In this document: positions 53,238 to 62,773 of the stretch, in pieces
How positions within the stretch are numbered: the stretch's first letter is position 1
Layout: the number at the start of each line of letters is the position of its first letter
Origin: Hyphomicrobiales bacterium
Lineage (GTDB): Bacteria > Pseudomonadota > Alphaproteobacteria > Rhizobiales > Rhizobiaceae
Length of the DNA stretch: 64,000 nucleotides
Reading direction: 5' to 3'
NCBI GenBank assembly: GCA_900473795.1
Contig: UCMT01000005.1
Location: 455,855 to 519,854 of the forward strand
Made by a program: the position numbers and the translations under genes
Notes under the pieces: generated by a model
Database searches by the model: none
Seen by the model: only the letters and a program-made list of their open reading frames with translations
Told to the model about the DNA's origin: nothing

Positions 53238-54659
53238 TTATCTCACGGTATCCAGAAGTGTTGTCAGCATTTCATCAACCGTGCTGAGCAGCTTTGCCGA
53301 TGCTTTGTAGGATTGCTCGAGGTCGAGCATCAGCGCGAGTTCTTCGTCAAGGCTGACGCCGGTCGCGTTGCTGAGCGCCTGTTGCGTCTGCGCCAACATG
53401 ACAGATTTGTTTTCTGCCGCCGTCGTCGCGCTTTTGCGCAACTGCTCCAGCCAGCCAATCGACGACGACGCGTAGGTCATGATCGTGGCGGTGCCACCGA
53501 GATCAGCGGTCGTGTCGAACGACATCGCGGTATCCATTGCGACGATATAGCTGTCCAGCAACTCGGTATAGCCCGAGCTTGCCGTGGTGTTGGAGCTTGT
53601 ACCACCATTGACGGTACCGTCCCTCAACGTGGTGGGATCGGCTTCGGCAGCCGTATTGACGGCCAGACTGGAGGCTATTCCAGCAGTAATCGTGCCGGCC
53701 GCCGGAACGGTGGTGCCCGACCATACAAAAAGACCGGGAGCGCCATTTTCCTGGAACATGGTGACAAGACCACGCGCCATTTCGTCGAGTTGCGACTGCA
53801 CCTTGGGCGCCAGATCGTCGCGCAATTGCAGGAGGCTCGCAAGCGTCCCTTCGGCGCTGGTGTTGCCGCCGGTTCCCGCCTTGATAGCAATGCCGTCGAC
53901 GAGAACCGGATTCCCCATCACAGTCGCGTCATAGTTTGACGTCGGCGTGAAGGTGACCTTGCGCGGAATTGTTTCGAACAGCACCGTTCCGTCAGCGGAA
54001 TAGATGACGGTATCCATGTTGCTGCGGGTCACCGTCGAGATGCCGACAATCTCGGCCATCGACTTCAGAACCGTGTCACGCTGGTCCAGCGCGTCGCTTG
54101 CATCCGCGCCTGTCGCCAGCGCGCCAACGATCTGGTTGTTGATCGTTTCGAACTTGGACAGAAGTTCATTGAGCGTCCCGACCTGCTCGAGAATCTCCTT
54201 GTCGGCATCCGCACGAACTTCCTGTACGGCGGTAGCGCTCGTGCTGATGGAATTTGCAAGGTCCTTCGCATCCGCAACCGTCGACGACGCAATGGTAATG
54301 TTGCTCGGCGACGCGGCATAGGTCTGCAAGCTGCTTCGGAACGTTGCCAGATAATTGGACGGTGACGAGGGATACTCGTCGCCGCCAAAGACAGACTGGA
54401 TCGTCTGCAGCCCGTCGAGAAGACGGGACTGCGCCGATGACTCGGAAATGCTCGAGATGGTCTGTTTGAAAAGCGCGTCGTCCTGCGCCCGCTGGATCTT
54501 GACGTAATACTGCCCTTCCGAATCCACGCCCATCATCGCCAGTCGACGAACGTAGTCCCCGTTGCTGGAGTTGGCGATATTCTTCGACACGACGGCGGTT
54601 TGCTGCCCCGTGTTGGTGAATATCGTCTGGGCTGTGTTAATTGCGGAAGCGAGCGACAT
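53238..54659 (-). CDS. flgK: Hook-associated protein FlgK
   Basis: 473 residues. The N-terminal motif ANSSNGDYVRRLA and the flagellar rod/hook N helix ASAINTAQTIFTNTGQQTAV are present, and the C-terminal coiled helix ELALMLDLEQSYKASAKLLS ends with LLDTVR, typical of FlgK. Shorter than enteric FlgK because the D3 region is reduced. Read upstream of flgL and 23 bases after flgE. Confidence 0.93.
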   Translation of the reverse strand: MSLASAINTAQTIFTNTGQQTAVVSKNIANSSNGDYVRRLAMMGVDSEGQYYVKIQRAQDDALFKQTISSISESSAQSRLLDGLQTIQSVFGGDEYPSSPSNYLATFRSSLQTYAASPSNITIASSTVADAKDLANSISTSATAVQEVRADADKEILEQVGTLNELLSKFETINNQIVGALATGADASDALDQRDTVLKSMAEIVGISTVTRSNMDTVIYSADGTVLFETIPRKVTFTPTSNYDATVMGNPVLVDGIAIKAGTGGNTSAEGTLASLLQLRDDLAPKVQSQLDEMARGLVTMFQENGAPGLFVWSGTTVPAAGTITAGIASSLAVNTAAEADPTTLRDGTVNGGTSSNTTASSGYTELLDSYIVAMDTAMSFDTTADLGGTATIMTYASSSIGWLEQLRKSATTAAENKSVMLAQTQQALSNATGVSLDEELALMLDLEQSYKASAKLLSTVDEMLTTLLDTVR

Positions 54660-54682
54660 GGCGCAGTCCGTCCTTTATATGA

Positions 54683-55891
54683 TCAACGCTTCAGGTTCAC
54701 GAGAACGTCCAGCAGATCGGCGCCAGTCTGGAAGACTTTCGAGTTTGCCGTGTAGCTGCGCTGAGATTCGATCATCGACGTGAGCTCTTCGGCAATATCG
54801 ACGTTCGAGCTTTCAAGTGCGCCCGAGATGATGTTCCCGAAGTCGCCAGAGCCTGCGAAACCCGTGACGATGACGCCGGAATCGACACCCTGGGAATAGA
54901 CGTTGCCAGCCTCCGGCACGAGATTGTCGGGGCTCTGCACATTCGCCAGTGCAATGCGATATCGCGGCTCAAGCGTATTGTTTTCGTACTTGACGTAAAC
55001 GATGCCGTCGTCGTCGATCTGGAACCCGGCGACCTTGCTCGGTGCGTTTCCGTCGATCGTGCCGCCATCCGGGTTGAACTTGTAGCCGAGCTGCGTGGTC
55101 TCGCTGAGGTCGATCTCGAGCGAACCGAGGTCGGCCCCCGTACCGGCAAGGCCCGTGATAGCCGCTGTCGTGATCGTCGCAGGCGTTGTCGTCAGGGCGC
55201 CGGCGGAGTCGAACGTCAATGCCTGCGTGCCGAGCGAGGTGCTCGTCTCGCGATCGACGATATCAACAGTCCAGGCGTTATCGCCGGTCTTTTCGTAGTT
55301 GAAGTCGAGAATGCGGGTGTTGCCCTGGCTGTCATAGACGATCAGCGAGGTTGTCGATATGGTGCCGTCGACATCGCCCGAATTCAAGTTGGCTCCCATC
55401 GATCCCGCCGTCGAACCTGTCGCGACGAGGCCGTCGGAGGAGAGATTGACCTTGCTCAAGCCGTCGAAACCGTTGACGACCACCGTCGGATCATCGCCGT
55501 CGCCGTATTCGTAGCCGAGCAGGGTGTAGCCTGCCGCATTGACGAGATTGCCGTCGCCATCCTGCGTGAACGCGCCGGCACGGGTGAGGAACTCCTCGCC
55601 GTTGGCGCCTTCGACGATGAAAAATCCGCCGCCATCGAGCGCAAGGTCGGATTCGGATGTGGTATAGACCTTCGCGCCTTCGGTCCCGATGCTGTAACGG
55701 GTCTTGGTCTCAACGCCGCCGGAATTGTAAGAACCGTTGCTCGAAGGCAGGATCATGGAAGAGAATTCCGTCGATGCCCGCTTGTAACCGGTCGTGTTGG
55801 CGTTCGCGATGTTTTCCGCGACCGTGCCAAGGCGGTTTGCCTGAGCGTTCATGCCGGAACCACCGGTTCTCATCATTCCGTAAAGACTCAT
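54683..55891 (-). CDS. flgE: Flagellar hook protein FlgE
   Basis: 402 residues. N-terminal hook domain SLYGMMRTGGSGMNAQANRL, then ENIANANTTGYKRASTEFSS, the middle domain rich in G/T beta repeats, and the C-terminal VDIAEELTSMIESQRSYTAN with LDVLVNLKR. Polymerises the hook; its length is measured by FliK in the same cluster. It begins the operon running through flgK, flgL, flaF, flbT and flgD, 112 bases after rem. Confidence 0.95.
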   Translation of the reverse strand: MSLYGMMRTGGSGMNAQANRLGTVAENIANANTTGYKRASTEFSSMILPSSNGSYNSGGVETKTRYSIGTEGAKVYTTSESDLALDGGGFFIVEGANGEEFLTRAGAFTQDGDGNLVNAAGYTLLGYEYGDGDDPTVVVNGFDGLSKVNLSSDGLVATGSTAGSMGANLNSGDVDGTISTTSLIVYDSQGNTRILDFNYEKTGDNAWTVDIVDRETSTSLGTQALTFDSAGALTTTPATITTAAITGLAGTGADLGSLEIDLSETTQLGYKFNPDGGTIDGNAPSKVAGFQIDDDGIVYVKYENNTLEPRYRIALANVQSPDNLVPEAGNVYSQGVDSGVIVTGFAGSGDFGNIISGALESSNVDIAEELTSMIESQRSYTANSKVFQTGADLLDVLVNLKR

Positions 55892-56003
55892 GTCCGATCC
55901 TCGTTTTCGTCGTTATGGCAACTCTAGGAAGTGGGCCTTGCGTGAACCTGTCTTGAGAGGCCGGATCGGATGCCGCCACATCCGACCGCGGACATCGCGA
56001 TCG

Positions 56004-56675
56004 TCAGCTCCAATCGATGCAGTAACCGAGGAAACGCTTGGAATCGATCGGATCGAAGCCGAGCTTCTTGCGCAGTTTCTTGCGCAGCTTGCTGATGTGG
56101 CTTTCCACGACGTTCTCTTCGACGTCCTCATCGAAGATGCCGTAAATGGCGTTGAAGATCTGGGTCTTGGACACACGTCGGCCGCGGTTGGAGACCAGAT
56201 ATTCGAGGATGCGGCGCTCGCGGCGCGGCAGGGGGAAAACGTCGCCATGCACTTCCGGGTCCCGGCCGTCGGAGAAAACCCGGATCGGGCCGATGTCGGT
56301 GTAGTTCGCCAAGGCCTTCAGGCGGCGGCGGATGGCCGCTGCGCGTGCAAGGATTTCCCGGGGATGAACCGGCTTGCGCACCACGTCGTCGACGCCGCAG
56401 TCGAAGAACGCCAGCGTTGTCTCCAGCGAGGGAGAATCGCTGATGGCAATCACCGGAGCCGAAGACCGGTCCCGGATGGCGCGGGGCAGGCTCATGGCCT
56501 TCTCGCCCTGGCCGATCAGAAACGCCTCTACGGCGTCGATATCGGTATCCGCCGCTGTTGAAACCCAGTCGCCAAATTCGCTTGGATGGAACCCGGTGGA
56601 GGGCACGCCCTCCCGTCCAAACAAGGAAGTATATCCGTCTTTCACGAGCTCACGCTCATCAACCACTACGATCAT
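56004..56675 (-). CDS. rem: Motility regulator Rem (OmpR-like, degenerate receiver)
   Basis: 223 residues. The N-terminal receiver-like domain (residues 1-115) begins [13 protein letters not shown] and ends with [14 protein letters not shown], but the third strand reads [10 protein letters not shown] with no aspartate at the position that normally accepts phosphate. The C-terminal OmpR winged helix is intact ([20 protein letters not shown], then [15 protein letters not shown]). Rem activates late flagellar and chemotaxis genes in S. meliloti during growth. It lies between the transglycosylase and flgE genes. Its own upstream gap has a palindrome-like sequence at 56807-56821. Confidence 0.92.
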   Translation of the reverse strand: MIVVVDERELVKDGYTSLFGREGVPSTGFHPSEFGDWVSTAADTDIDAVEAFLIGQGEKAMSLPRAIRDRSSAPVIAISDSPSLETTLAFFDCGVDDVVRKPVHPREILARAAAIRRRLKALANYTDIGPIRVFSDGRDPEVHGDVFPLPRRERRILEYLVSNRGRRVSKTQIFNAIYGIFDEDVEENVVESHISKLRKKLRKKLGFDPIDSKRFLGYCIDWS

Positions 56676-56956
56676 TCGTCCGCCTCCGAATCAGTATGGT
56701 GCCTCGATGGCACAAGAGATACGAATCGGGCGATTCATGAACAACTATGGGAACTTACTGGCAGAAATTAACAGTAGATTAAGATTTCTGTACCGATTTG
56801 ATCTATATGTAGTACGTACATCAAAATGAGCCACTAAATTTTATGTGGAAACGTTAACGCCTCCTTAAGAAAGCGTTTGCAGTCATTTTTCCACCGCAAT
56901 GTTGACGCAATCGCACAGCGCAGAAAAAGATGCCGACGAATCTCTTTAAAGTTGTA

Positions 56957-57523
56957 TTATCGGCAGAAATTCGACGCGTTTGCGGTCCACTTTCCATAGC
57001 CGGTCGCGACCAGATTGGCGATCACGCGGCAGACATACTTCTTCTGCGCAGGGTCGTTGTTGGGGCCGGCATGATACCGGGCAACGGCCATTGTCCAGGT
57101 CTCGTGCCTGGCATGGAGATTGGCCAGGAAGCGGGCGGCGTATTCGACGTTCTTCCTCGGGTCCAGCATCTCGCTCGGCGAGGCAAAATTCTCGCCGTGG
57201 AAATGGTAGTTGATCTGCATGCAGCCGAGGTCGATCAGTTTGGCTCCTTGCCCACGAGCCTCGGCAAATCGTTGCAACACCTCCTGGGCGCTGTTGGCGA
57301 AATAGGCCTTGCCCTCGATGTTCATGGCATACGGCTGGAGCGATCCCTTGCGGCCGGTTTCCGTCAGACCGACGGAGTAGAGGATGCCCGCCGGAATCTG
57401 ATACTTCGCCGCCGCAGCCGTAATCTCGCTCTCGCAAACGCCTGTATTGGCCTCAGCGCTACATATAGACGTCACCAGTCCGGCCAGGCTCAGCACCAGA
57501 AGACGCATCGCTCGTGCCTTCAT
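56957..57523 (-). CDS. Periplasmic lytic transglycosylase of the flagellar cluster
   Basis: 188 residues starting at ATG 57523, preceded by GGACGAGGA; the signal peptide is MRLLVLSLAGLVTSICSAEA (also a possible start at 57508). An SLT-type catalytic domain follows: LYSVGLTETGRKG with the catalytic Glu, DLGCMQINYHFHG and YHAGPNNDP. The gene begins 65 bases inside fliK, so it is coupled to it. FlgJ here lacks its hydrolase domain, and this enzyme probably opens the peptidoglycan for the rod. The name is left blank because rhizobial usage varies. Confidence 0.85.
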   Translation of the reverse strand: MKARAMRLLVLSLAGLVTSICSAEANTGVCESEITAAAAKYQIPAGILYSVGLTETGRKGSLQPYAMNIEGKAYFANSAQEVLQRFAEARGQGAKLIDLGCMQINYHFHGENFASPSEMLDPRKNVEYAARFLANLHARHETWTMAVARYHAGPNNDPAQKKYVCRVIANLVATGYGKWTANASNFCR

Positions 57524-59072
57524 TCCTCGTCCACCTTCCGCGGTCCTGCGGCTCGCTGCCGCTATCATTGTTCTGGCGCCTGCCCTGGGCCGGACCGTCG
57601 CCGGCCGTTTCGCGGCCTTGCTGACCCGTCTGAGGCTGTGCTTGCTGCTGTGTATCGTTGCCGCCGGAGCTGTCCGAGCTATTGAAGACAACGCTGACCT
57701 GATCCACGGCGAAACCCTGCGCACGCAGCGCTTTCACCATCGCATCCTGATCGTCGCTGAGCTGCCGGAAGGCGTCGCCGGTCTCAACCTTCAACTCGAC
57801 CTGCAATTCGTCATCCTTGAGCCGCAGCGTGGCCGTCACCGTGCCCAGATCGATCGGATGCATCTGGATCTTCAGCGTGTTGAGAACCTTGCCGGTAGAA
57901 ACCTCAGTCAGCGGCGCCGAAGCCGCCGTGCTCGACTGCAGGGAGTTCACCCATTCTGGATTGCTGGCGATCTGGCTCGTTATCGTCGACGCATTGCTGG
58001 TGGGAGCCAAACCGAGATAGCGGCGCGCTTCAACGACAGTCACGGTTTCGACCTTGGCAGTTGTCGGCGACGCGCCGCCACCTGCTTTGTCTTCATCCGA
58101 TGCCACATTCATGGAGACAGTCTGACCCTTGCCGTCTGCCCGGGTGAACCGGAATATCTGATCGGACCCTGCCTCGGTGGCACTCTGAACGGCATTGGCG
58201 TCAGCCTCCAGACGGACCGGCGCTTTCGCCTCCCCGGTATCCTTCGAAGCAACCTTGGCCTTGCCGGCGCTCTCGGCCAGTGCCTGGAATTCGGAAAGCA
58301 CCGGCGTCGTATCTGCCTGCGCCGTCGTGCCGACGTCCGTCGGCGCCTGGGTGGCGCCGAGGAGTGCTAGCAGATGGCTGACATCGGCGGGCGCTGTGTC
58401 CGTTGCTGTATCGGCGGTGTCGTGCGAATTCGACGGCAATGCTTCATCCGATTTCGCTGCATTGGGATCGCTGTGTTTCGCAAGCTGCGCCTTCGGATCC
58501 TTCAAGAGCACGTTCAACTCTTCGGCCGCCTGCTCATCGAGAATCTGGCCGGCACCGGCTGTCGCATCCGTGCAAAGATTGGCAAGATCGATCGACGCCC
58601 GAAGGTTGCCCTTGCCATCGGAGGGCGTCAAATTGGACTTCTGGCGACGAGCCTCCTGTTCGACGGCGGCCTCTTCCCCGGTCTGCGGCATCAGCATCTG
58701 CTTCGCGGCTGCGCGGAAGGCGGCTGCGTTGGCGCTTCCGAGCGCAGACTTCATCTCGCTGTCATCCGCTGCACCAGGCAAGGATAGCGAACTGTCCTGA
58801 TCGGTCACGGCAGCATCGCCGTTGGACACAGTGTCGGTCGCAGCATCAGTGGTCTTCAGATTCTGCGACGCCGCGAAGGTCGCCTGCGTGCCGCCGTCCG
58901 TTGTTGTCTTCCCGCTGATCGAAATCGTTGGCTGTTTCTTCTTGCCGGCATCGGCAAAGGCATTTTCGAAAGCCGAACGCTGACTGGTCGCGTCCGCTTC
59001 CTTTTGCTTGCCGGCGGACTTGGCTGAACGTATCGGGGCCGTGCCCAGGAGGCTTTCGTCCACAAATGTCAT
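57459..59072 (-). CDS. fliK: Hook-length control protein FliK (MotD)
   Basis: 537 residues; low-complexity, acidic N-terminal half with many A/T/S/D residues, and a C-terminal globular Flg_hook domain (about residues 370-460: TLKIQMHPIDLGTVTATLRL and DELQVELKVETGDAFRQLSD). In S. meliloti the same gene was called motD before its role in hook length was shown. Overlaps motC by four bases at the start and contains the start of the transglycosylase gene. The Q/P-rich C-terminal tail is normal for the family. Confidence 0.92.
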   Translation of the reverse strand: MTFVDESLLGTAPIRSAKSAGKQKEADATSQRSAFENAFADAGKKKQPTISISGKTTTDGGTQATFAASQNLKTTDAATDTVSNGDAAVTDQDSSLSLPGAADDSEMKSALGSANAAAFRAAAKQMLMPQTGEEAAVEQEARRQKSNLTPSDGKGNLRASIDLANLCTDATAGAGQILDEQAAEELNVLLKDPKAQLAKHSDPNAAKSDEALPSNSHDTADTATDTAPADVSHLLALLGATQAPTDVGTTAQADTTPVLSEFQALAESAGKAKVASKDTGEAKAPVRLEADANAVQSATEAGSDQIFRFTRADGKGQTVSMNVASDEDKAGGGASPTTAKVETVTVVEARRYLGLAPTSNASTITSQIASNPEWVNSLQSSTAASAPLTEVSTGKVLNTLKIQMHPIDLGTVTATLRLKDDELQVELKVETGDAFRQLSDDQDAMVKALRAQGFAVDQVSVVFNSSDSSGGNDTQQQAQPQTGQQGRETAGDGPAQGRRQNNDSGSEPQDRGRWTRNEGTSDASSGAEPGRTGDVYM

Positions 59073-60382
59073 TTCTCGTCTTCCCCCTTCAGGAGAGAAT
59101 CGATCTCGTCGAGTTTCGAACGACCTGTGCTCAGAAACGCATCGAGAACCGGATCAGGCGGGCTCGCTTCTGACGCCGCCACCTGTTGCTGCGTTTTCTT
59201 CGATTGCGTCTCGCTCACCGCGGCGTCGAGCGCCGCTGCAAATGGGCTTAAGCCGCTGCCCGTCTCCGGTTCGCCCTGCCCTTCAGTGATTGCAGGGGCG
59301 ATATTAGGAACGGACGCTTGCGTCAGGCTGTCTGGATCGGGCACGCGCAACACTTCCTGTGCAATGACCGTTGCTGCCTGGCGCAACGCGCGGTCACGCG
59401 GAGAGAGTTCCGAGTCAGGGATGGAACTGATCCCTTTCACCGCTTCAAGGATATCCTGGGAGGGAACCCCGACGAGCCCGGAATAGAGATTGGCCAGCGC
59501 CTTTGGTCCCGCATCGGCGACATCCGAAAGCGCTTGGGCACGTTCGGAGGCAAGTGTCGCCAGTTCCTGCATGCCGGCGATCGCCGCGCGCCGAGCAATG
59601 CGCAGATAGACTTCACGCTGCCGGGGCCGATCCATGAAACCAAGAATTTCCTGGATCTTGCCCTCGGTCTGCTCACCGTAGTTGGCGACCGCCAGTTCGA
59701 CGAAGACATCGGCGAACTGGCTGGCATACGGAGACGTCAGGAAGCGCCGCGCATAGGAGAGCGAATAGGCAAAGCCCTTGTCCGGCATGTGGCCGCGGGT
59801 CGCCAGCGCAATCGACCGCCGCAAGGCGGCTTCCTCGATATTCGTGCCCGGCGCTGTCAACCGTGCCCAGTCGTAGTATTTCAGCGACGCGGCAGGATCC
59901 TGCTGCGCGCTGCCATTGCCGAGAACCAGATAGAGATAGGGGCCGATGCGCGCATTCCGGTATTCCGGAATGGCCTTCTCGAGATTCTCGACCATCAGCC
60001 CGCCCTTGCCGGCCAGGTAGTGGCTCAGCGCGTCGACGATACGGCTGTCGAAATTTCCTTCGACATCGCGGTCAGCGAGATAGGACAGCGTTTCCGGATT
60101 GCCGCCGCTCATGGCATAGATGAAAGCTGCGTCTACGTTTCTGGGATCATCGAAAACGGAAGGCTCCGCAGATCGCAGACGCTTGTCGATCGCACCGAGC
60201 ATGAAACGCTGCATCTCGGCTGCCGAATGATCGCCGAGAACGATCGAGTCCTGGATATACTGCAGCGACCGCAGCATCTTGTAGGGCGCCAGATCCTCCA
60301 AATCGCCGGCATGCGCCGCGAGGCCCGGAAAGGCCCCGATGGCGCAGGCGCCGAGAAAGAGGGTGCGGATCGCCTTCAGCAT
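59069..60382 (-). CDS. motC: Periplasmic motility protein MotC
   Basis: 437 residues from ATG 60382, four bases after the motB stop. Signal peptide KAIRTLFLGACAIGAFPGLA ending AHAGD; the mature protein is helical with a repeat-like middle. The longer open frame back to 60628 lies inside motB and is not used. MotC is found in rhizobia, interacts with MotB in the periplasm, and is required for rotation. It overlaps fliK by four bases. Confidence 0.93.
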   Translation of the reverse strand: MLKAIRTLFLGACAIGAFPGLAAHAGDLEDLAPYKMLRSLQYIQDSIVLGDHSAAEMQRFMLGAIDKRLRSAEPSVFDDPRNVDAAFIYAMSGGNPETLSYLADRDVEGNFDSRIVDALSHYLAGKGGLMVENLEKAIPEYRNARIGPYLYLVLGNGSAQQDPAASLKYYDWARLTAPGTNIEEAALRRSIALATRGHMPDKGFAYSLSYARRFLTSPYASQFADVFVELAVANYGEQTEGKIQEILGFMDRPRQREVYLRIARRAAIAGMQELATLASERAQALSDVADAGPKALANLYSGLVGVPSQDILEAVKGISSIPDSELSPRDRALRQAATVIAQEVLRVPDPDSLTQASVPNIAPAITEGQGEPETGSGLSPFAAALDAAVSETQSKKTQQQVAASEASPPDPVLDAFLSTGRSKLDEIDSLLKGEDEK

Positions 60383-60386
60383 CGCG

Positions 60387-61586
60387 TCAGCCCTGGTCTG
60401 TCTGCAGCAGGATTTCGATACGCCGGTTGGCCGGCGCCAGTGGATCCTTCGGAACCTGGAGACGCTTGTCCGCGAAGCCGCTGATCTGGCTGACACGGCC
60501 TTCGGCGAGACCACCGCGAACGAGCATGTAATAGGCACTCTGGGCACGATCGGACGAGAGCCGCCAATTGTCGTAGACGCCTTTCTTGAAAGGACGCCCG
60601 TCGGTATGGCCGCGGATGGCGATAGCACCGGTGCGCGCAGACAGGAGCTTGCCGATCTTCTCCATGGCTATCACCATGTCTTTCTCAGGCACGGCCGAGC
60701 CGACACCGAACATCGGCGTATCTGCCTGTTCGCTGATGGTGACAAGCAGTCCGCCCTCGGTCGGCGTCACCAGCAGGCCTTCGGCAAGCTTGCCGGCAGC
60801 CCCGCCGATTTCCTTCTCGATCTCGGCCTTCAGGGCCTTGGCGGCGTTGTCATCGGGCTTGGCCAACGTAGCCTGTTCAGGCTGAGCAGCCTGATCTTTC
60901 ATTGCTGTGCCGGACTGGCCCTGTGCGGCTGCAGCGGCTTCCTTCGACGCATCGGCCGGCCCATCTCCGGCCTTGGCTTCCAGGCTGTCGCCGCCCTTTT
61001 CCGCGTTCTGCAATTCGACCTGCTTCGTCCAGAAATCCGGATCGAACGGGTCGCGATAGGCTTCGCCGCCTTCGGCGCCGGTAGCGGGACCAGAAGTTGA
61101 CGCGCCGCCGTCTCCCTTGGCGCTGATATTGGCATTGCGGCCGGTTTCGTTGACGATTTCGGACATGACGGAATAGGGGTTTTCGAAGAAATCGGCGTCG
61201 GAATATTGTGTTTCCTCGCCGGAAGTCGCCGTCAGATCATCGCCGCTTTTCGCCGATCCCCCGGTCTTGGTCTCTGTGCCGTTCACCTTGGACTTCATCT
61301 GGTCTTCTTCACCCTTGGCGTCCTTGGCCGGCTGCTTGACGCCCTTTTCGGACGGCTTGGCATCGGTCAGCTGCACAGGGTTGAAATAGGAGGCAAGTGC
61401 TGCCTTGGTCTGCGGGTTGGCCGCATTGATCAGCCACATGACGAGAAAGAACGCCATCATCGCCGTCATGAAGTCGGCATAGGCGATTTTCCACGCGCCG
61501 CCATGATGGCCATCGTGATTGCCGCCATGGCGCTTGACGATGATGATTTCGTTCTTGCCGTGGTGATGGCTTTCATTCTCGCTCAT
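60387..61586 (-). CDS. motB: Flagellar stator protein MotB
   Basis: 399 residues. A single N-terminal membrane segment carries the proton-path Asp (AYADFMTAMMAFFLVMWL, residues about 31-48). A long low-complexity periplasmic linker follows (residues 60-280), then an OmpA-like peptidoglycan-binding domain at the C terminus (GHTDGRPFKKGVYDNWRLSS, then ISGFADKRLQVPKDPLAPAN). Long histidine-rich N terminus (GGNHDGHHGG). Overlaps the FliH-like gene by four bases. motA is not in the window. Confidence 0.95.
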   Translation of the reverse strand: MSENESHHHGKNEIIIVKRHGGNHDGHHGGAWKIAYADFMTAMMAFFLVMWLINAANPQTKAALASYFNPVQLTDAKPSEKGVKQPAKDAKGEEDQMKSKVNGTETKTGGSAKSGDDLTATSGEETQYSDADFFENPYSVMSEIVNETGRNANISAKGDGGASTSGPATGAEGGEAYRDPFDPDFWTKQVELQNAEKGGDSLEAKAGDGPADASKEAAAAAQGQSGTAMKDQAAQPEQATLAKPDDNAAKALKAEIEKEIGGAAGKLAEGLLVTPTEGGLLVTISEQADTPMFGVGSAVPEKDMVIAMEKIGKLLSARTGAIAIRGHTDGRPFKKGVYDNWRLSSDRAQSAYYMLVRGGLAEGRVSQISGFADKRLQVPKDPLAPANRRIEILLQTDQG

Positions 61587-62239
61587 GCCAGCACCTTCCT
61601 GACGGTATCCGCCCAGGCGGCCATTCGTGTCACCAGGATCGAATCGCCGAACTCGACCGAAAGGTCGATGTCAGCGGTTTCCTGGTGACGGAAGATCAGT
61701 GTTTCGTCATTGAGACGACGCTTCAGCGCCTCGAACAGAGCCAGTGGCCCTTTCACCGTGATTTTCGCACCTTCACCGGCACCGACGGCGTGGGCAATCA
61801 TGCGCGCCAGGTCATCGACGGATTTGCGCAGCAGCACCTCCTCCATCACTGGCGCCAAGACGCGCGCCGTCTGGTCGGAAAGCATGGTCGCGAGTTGGGA
61901 CGCCATGTCGGAGAAGCGATCGTAGATCATCGCCGCGATTTCATTGTCGCAGCGCACGCGCAGCGCCTCCAGCTCCGCGGCGTGGCGCTCGTTCAGCGCG
62001 GCGATTTCCGTTGCCTGCAAGGAACGCTGCTCGGCTTCGGCTTCACGGCGCCCTTGCGCGAAGGCGTCGCGACGCTCTGCCTCGAGATCGACCTGCGGTT
62101 CGGCCTGCGGCTTCATGGCAAAAGCACCATCGGCTGGGAAGTCTTCATCGAGGTCCGGGAAATATCGCGGCGGAACCATCTTGAGATCGACCTTGGGAGC
62201 ACTGAAATCCTTGAGATAGCGGGAAATGGACGCGCTCAT
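61583..62239 (-). CDS. FliH-like protein upstream of motB (candidate)
   Basis: 218 residues from ATG 62239 with GGGAGG upstream (a frame to 62308 lacks a site). The layout follows FliH/SctL: a variable N region, a charged helix (EAERRDAFAQGRREAEAEQR), then a C-terminal half with ITVKGPLALFEALKRRLNDE and a final VEFGDSILVTRMAAWADTV, reminiscent of the FliH end. FliH regulates the export ATPase. Rhizobial annotations mostly leave this gene hypothetical. Four-base overlap with motB. Confidence 0.55.
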   Translation of the reverse strand: MSASISRYLKDFSAPKVDLKMVPPRYFPDLDEDFPADGAFAMKPQAEPQVDLEAERRDAFAQGRREAEAEQRSLQATEIAALNERHAAELEALRVRCDNEIAAMIYDRFSDMASQLATMLSDQTARVLAPVMEEVLLRKSVDDLARMIAHAVGAGEGAKITVKGPLALFEALKRRLNDETLIFRHQETADIDLSVEFGDSILVTRMAAWADTVRKVLA

Positions 62240-62773
62240 CGGTTGCCTCCCGTGACTCCGGTCGTCGTTTCGGCCACGGTTTGGCCCGCCCCCTGATTGG
62301 TTGCGCACGGCATTTGGCTAACGGGCCTGAAAACAACAGACTGTGACACTTCCGGAATGTCTCCTTCAGGGCCCCGCGGAACGGCAACGCCGCATGGCCC
62401 GAACATTTTCAATCCGTACCGGCTCGCCCTCCGAAGAATCCGGTGGCGCAGGCCGCATACAACGGCAGCACAATATTCATATTGCCTGGCAACCGAGATG
62501 AGGATGGTTGCGGTTGGAGACTACCCAGCCAAACTTGTGCGAAAATGTAGGTCGGTCATGTAATCGCGGGTCTCGACGATAGGCTTCTATCATCGGGACC
62601 CGGAATGAGGTGTTGGACCGCGCTTGGGCAATTAGCGCGGTCCAACCGTTTCCGCCCATGCCGATGACCGGCGGCACGGGGGGAAAGATATCGCCGCCGC
62701 TTCGCAAGGCGGAGGCGGCGATGAACCGGAAAAACGAAGACCGGGCCTATGCCCACCGGCCCTCCGGGATCGC
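62240..62773. other. Non-coding gap with terminator-like hairpins after flagellin
   Basis: No supported gene in 534 bases. A perfect 12-base stem TTGGACCGCGCT (62613-62624) pairs with AGCGCGGTCCAA (62634-62645), but neither strand has a T-run. Closer to flagellin, GGGCC/GGCCC at 62743-62762 is followed on the minus strand by CTTCGTTTTT and is the better terminator candidate. The remainder, from about 62240 to 62600, must hold the promoter of the FliH-like-mot operon. Confidence 0.5.

Noticed and set aside
62477..62756. Two short minus-strand ORFs after flagellin
   Set aside because: They overlap each other in different frames and the hairpins, have no ribosome site, and encode basic low-complexity peptides.
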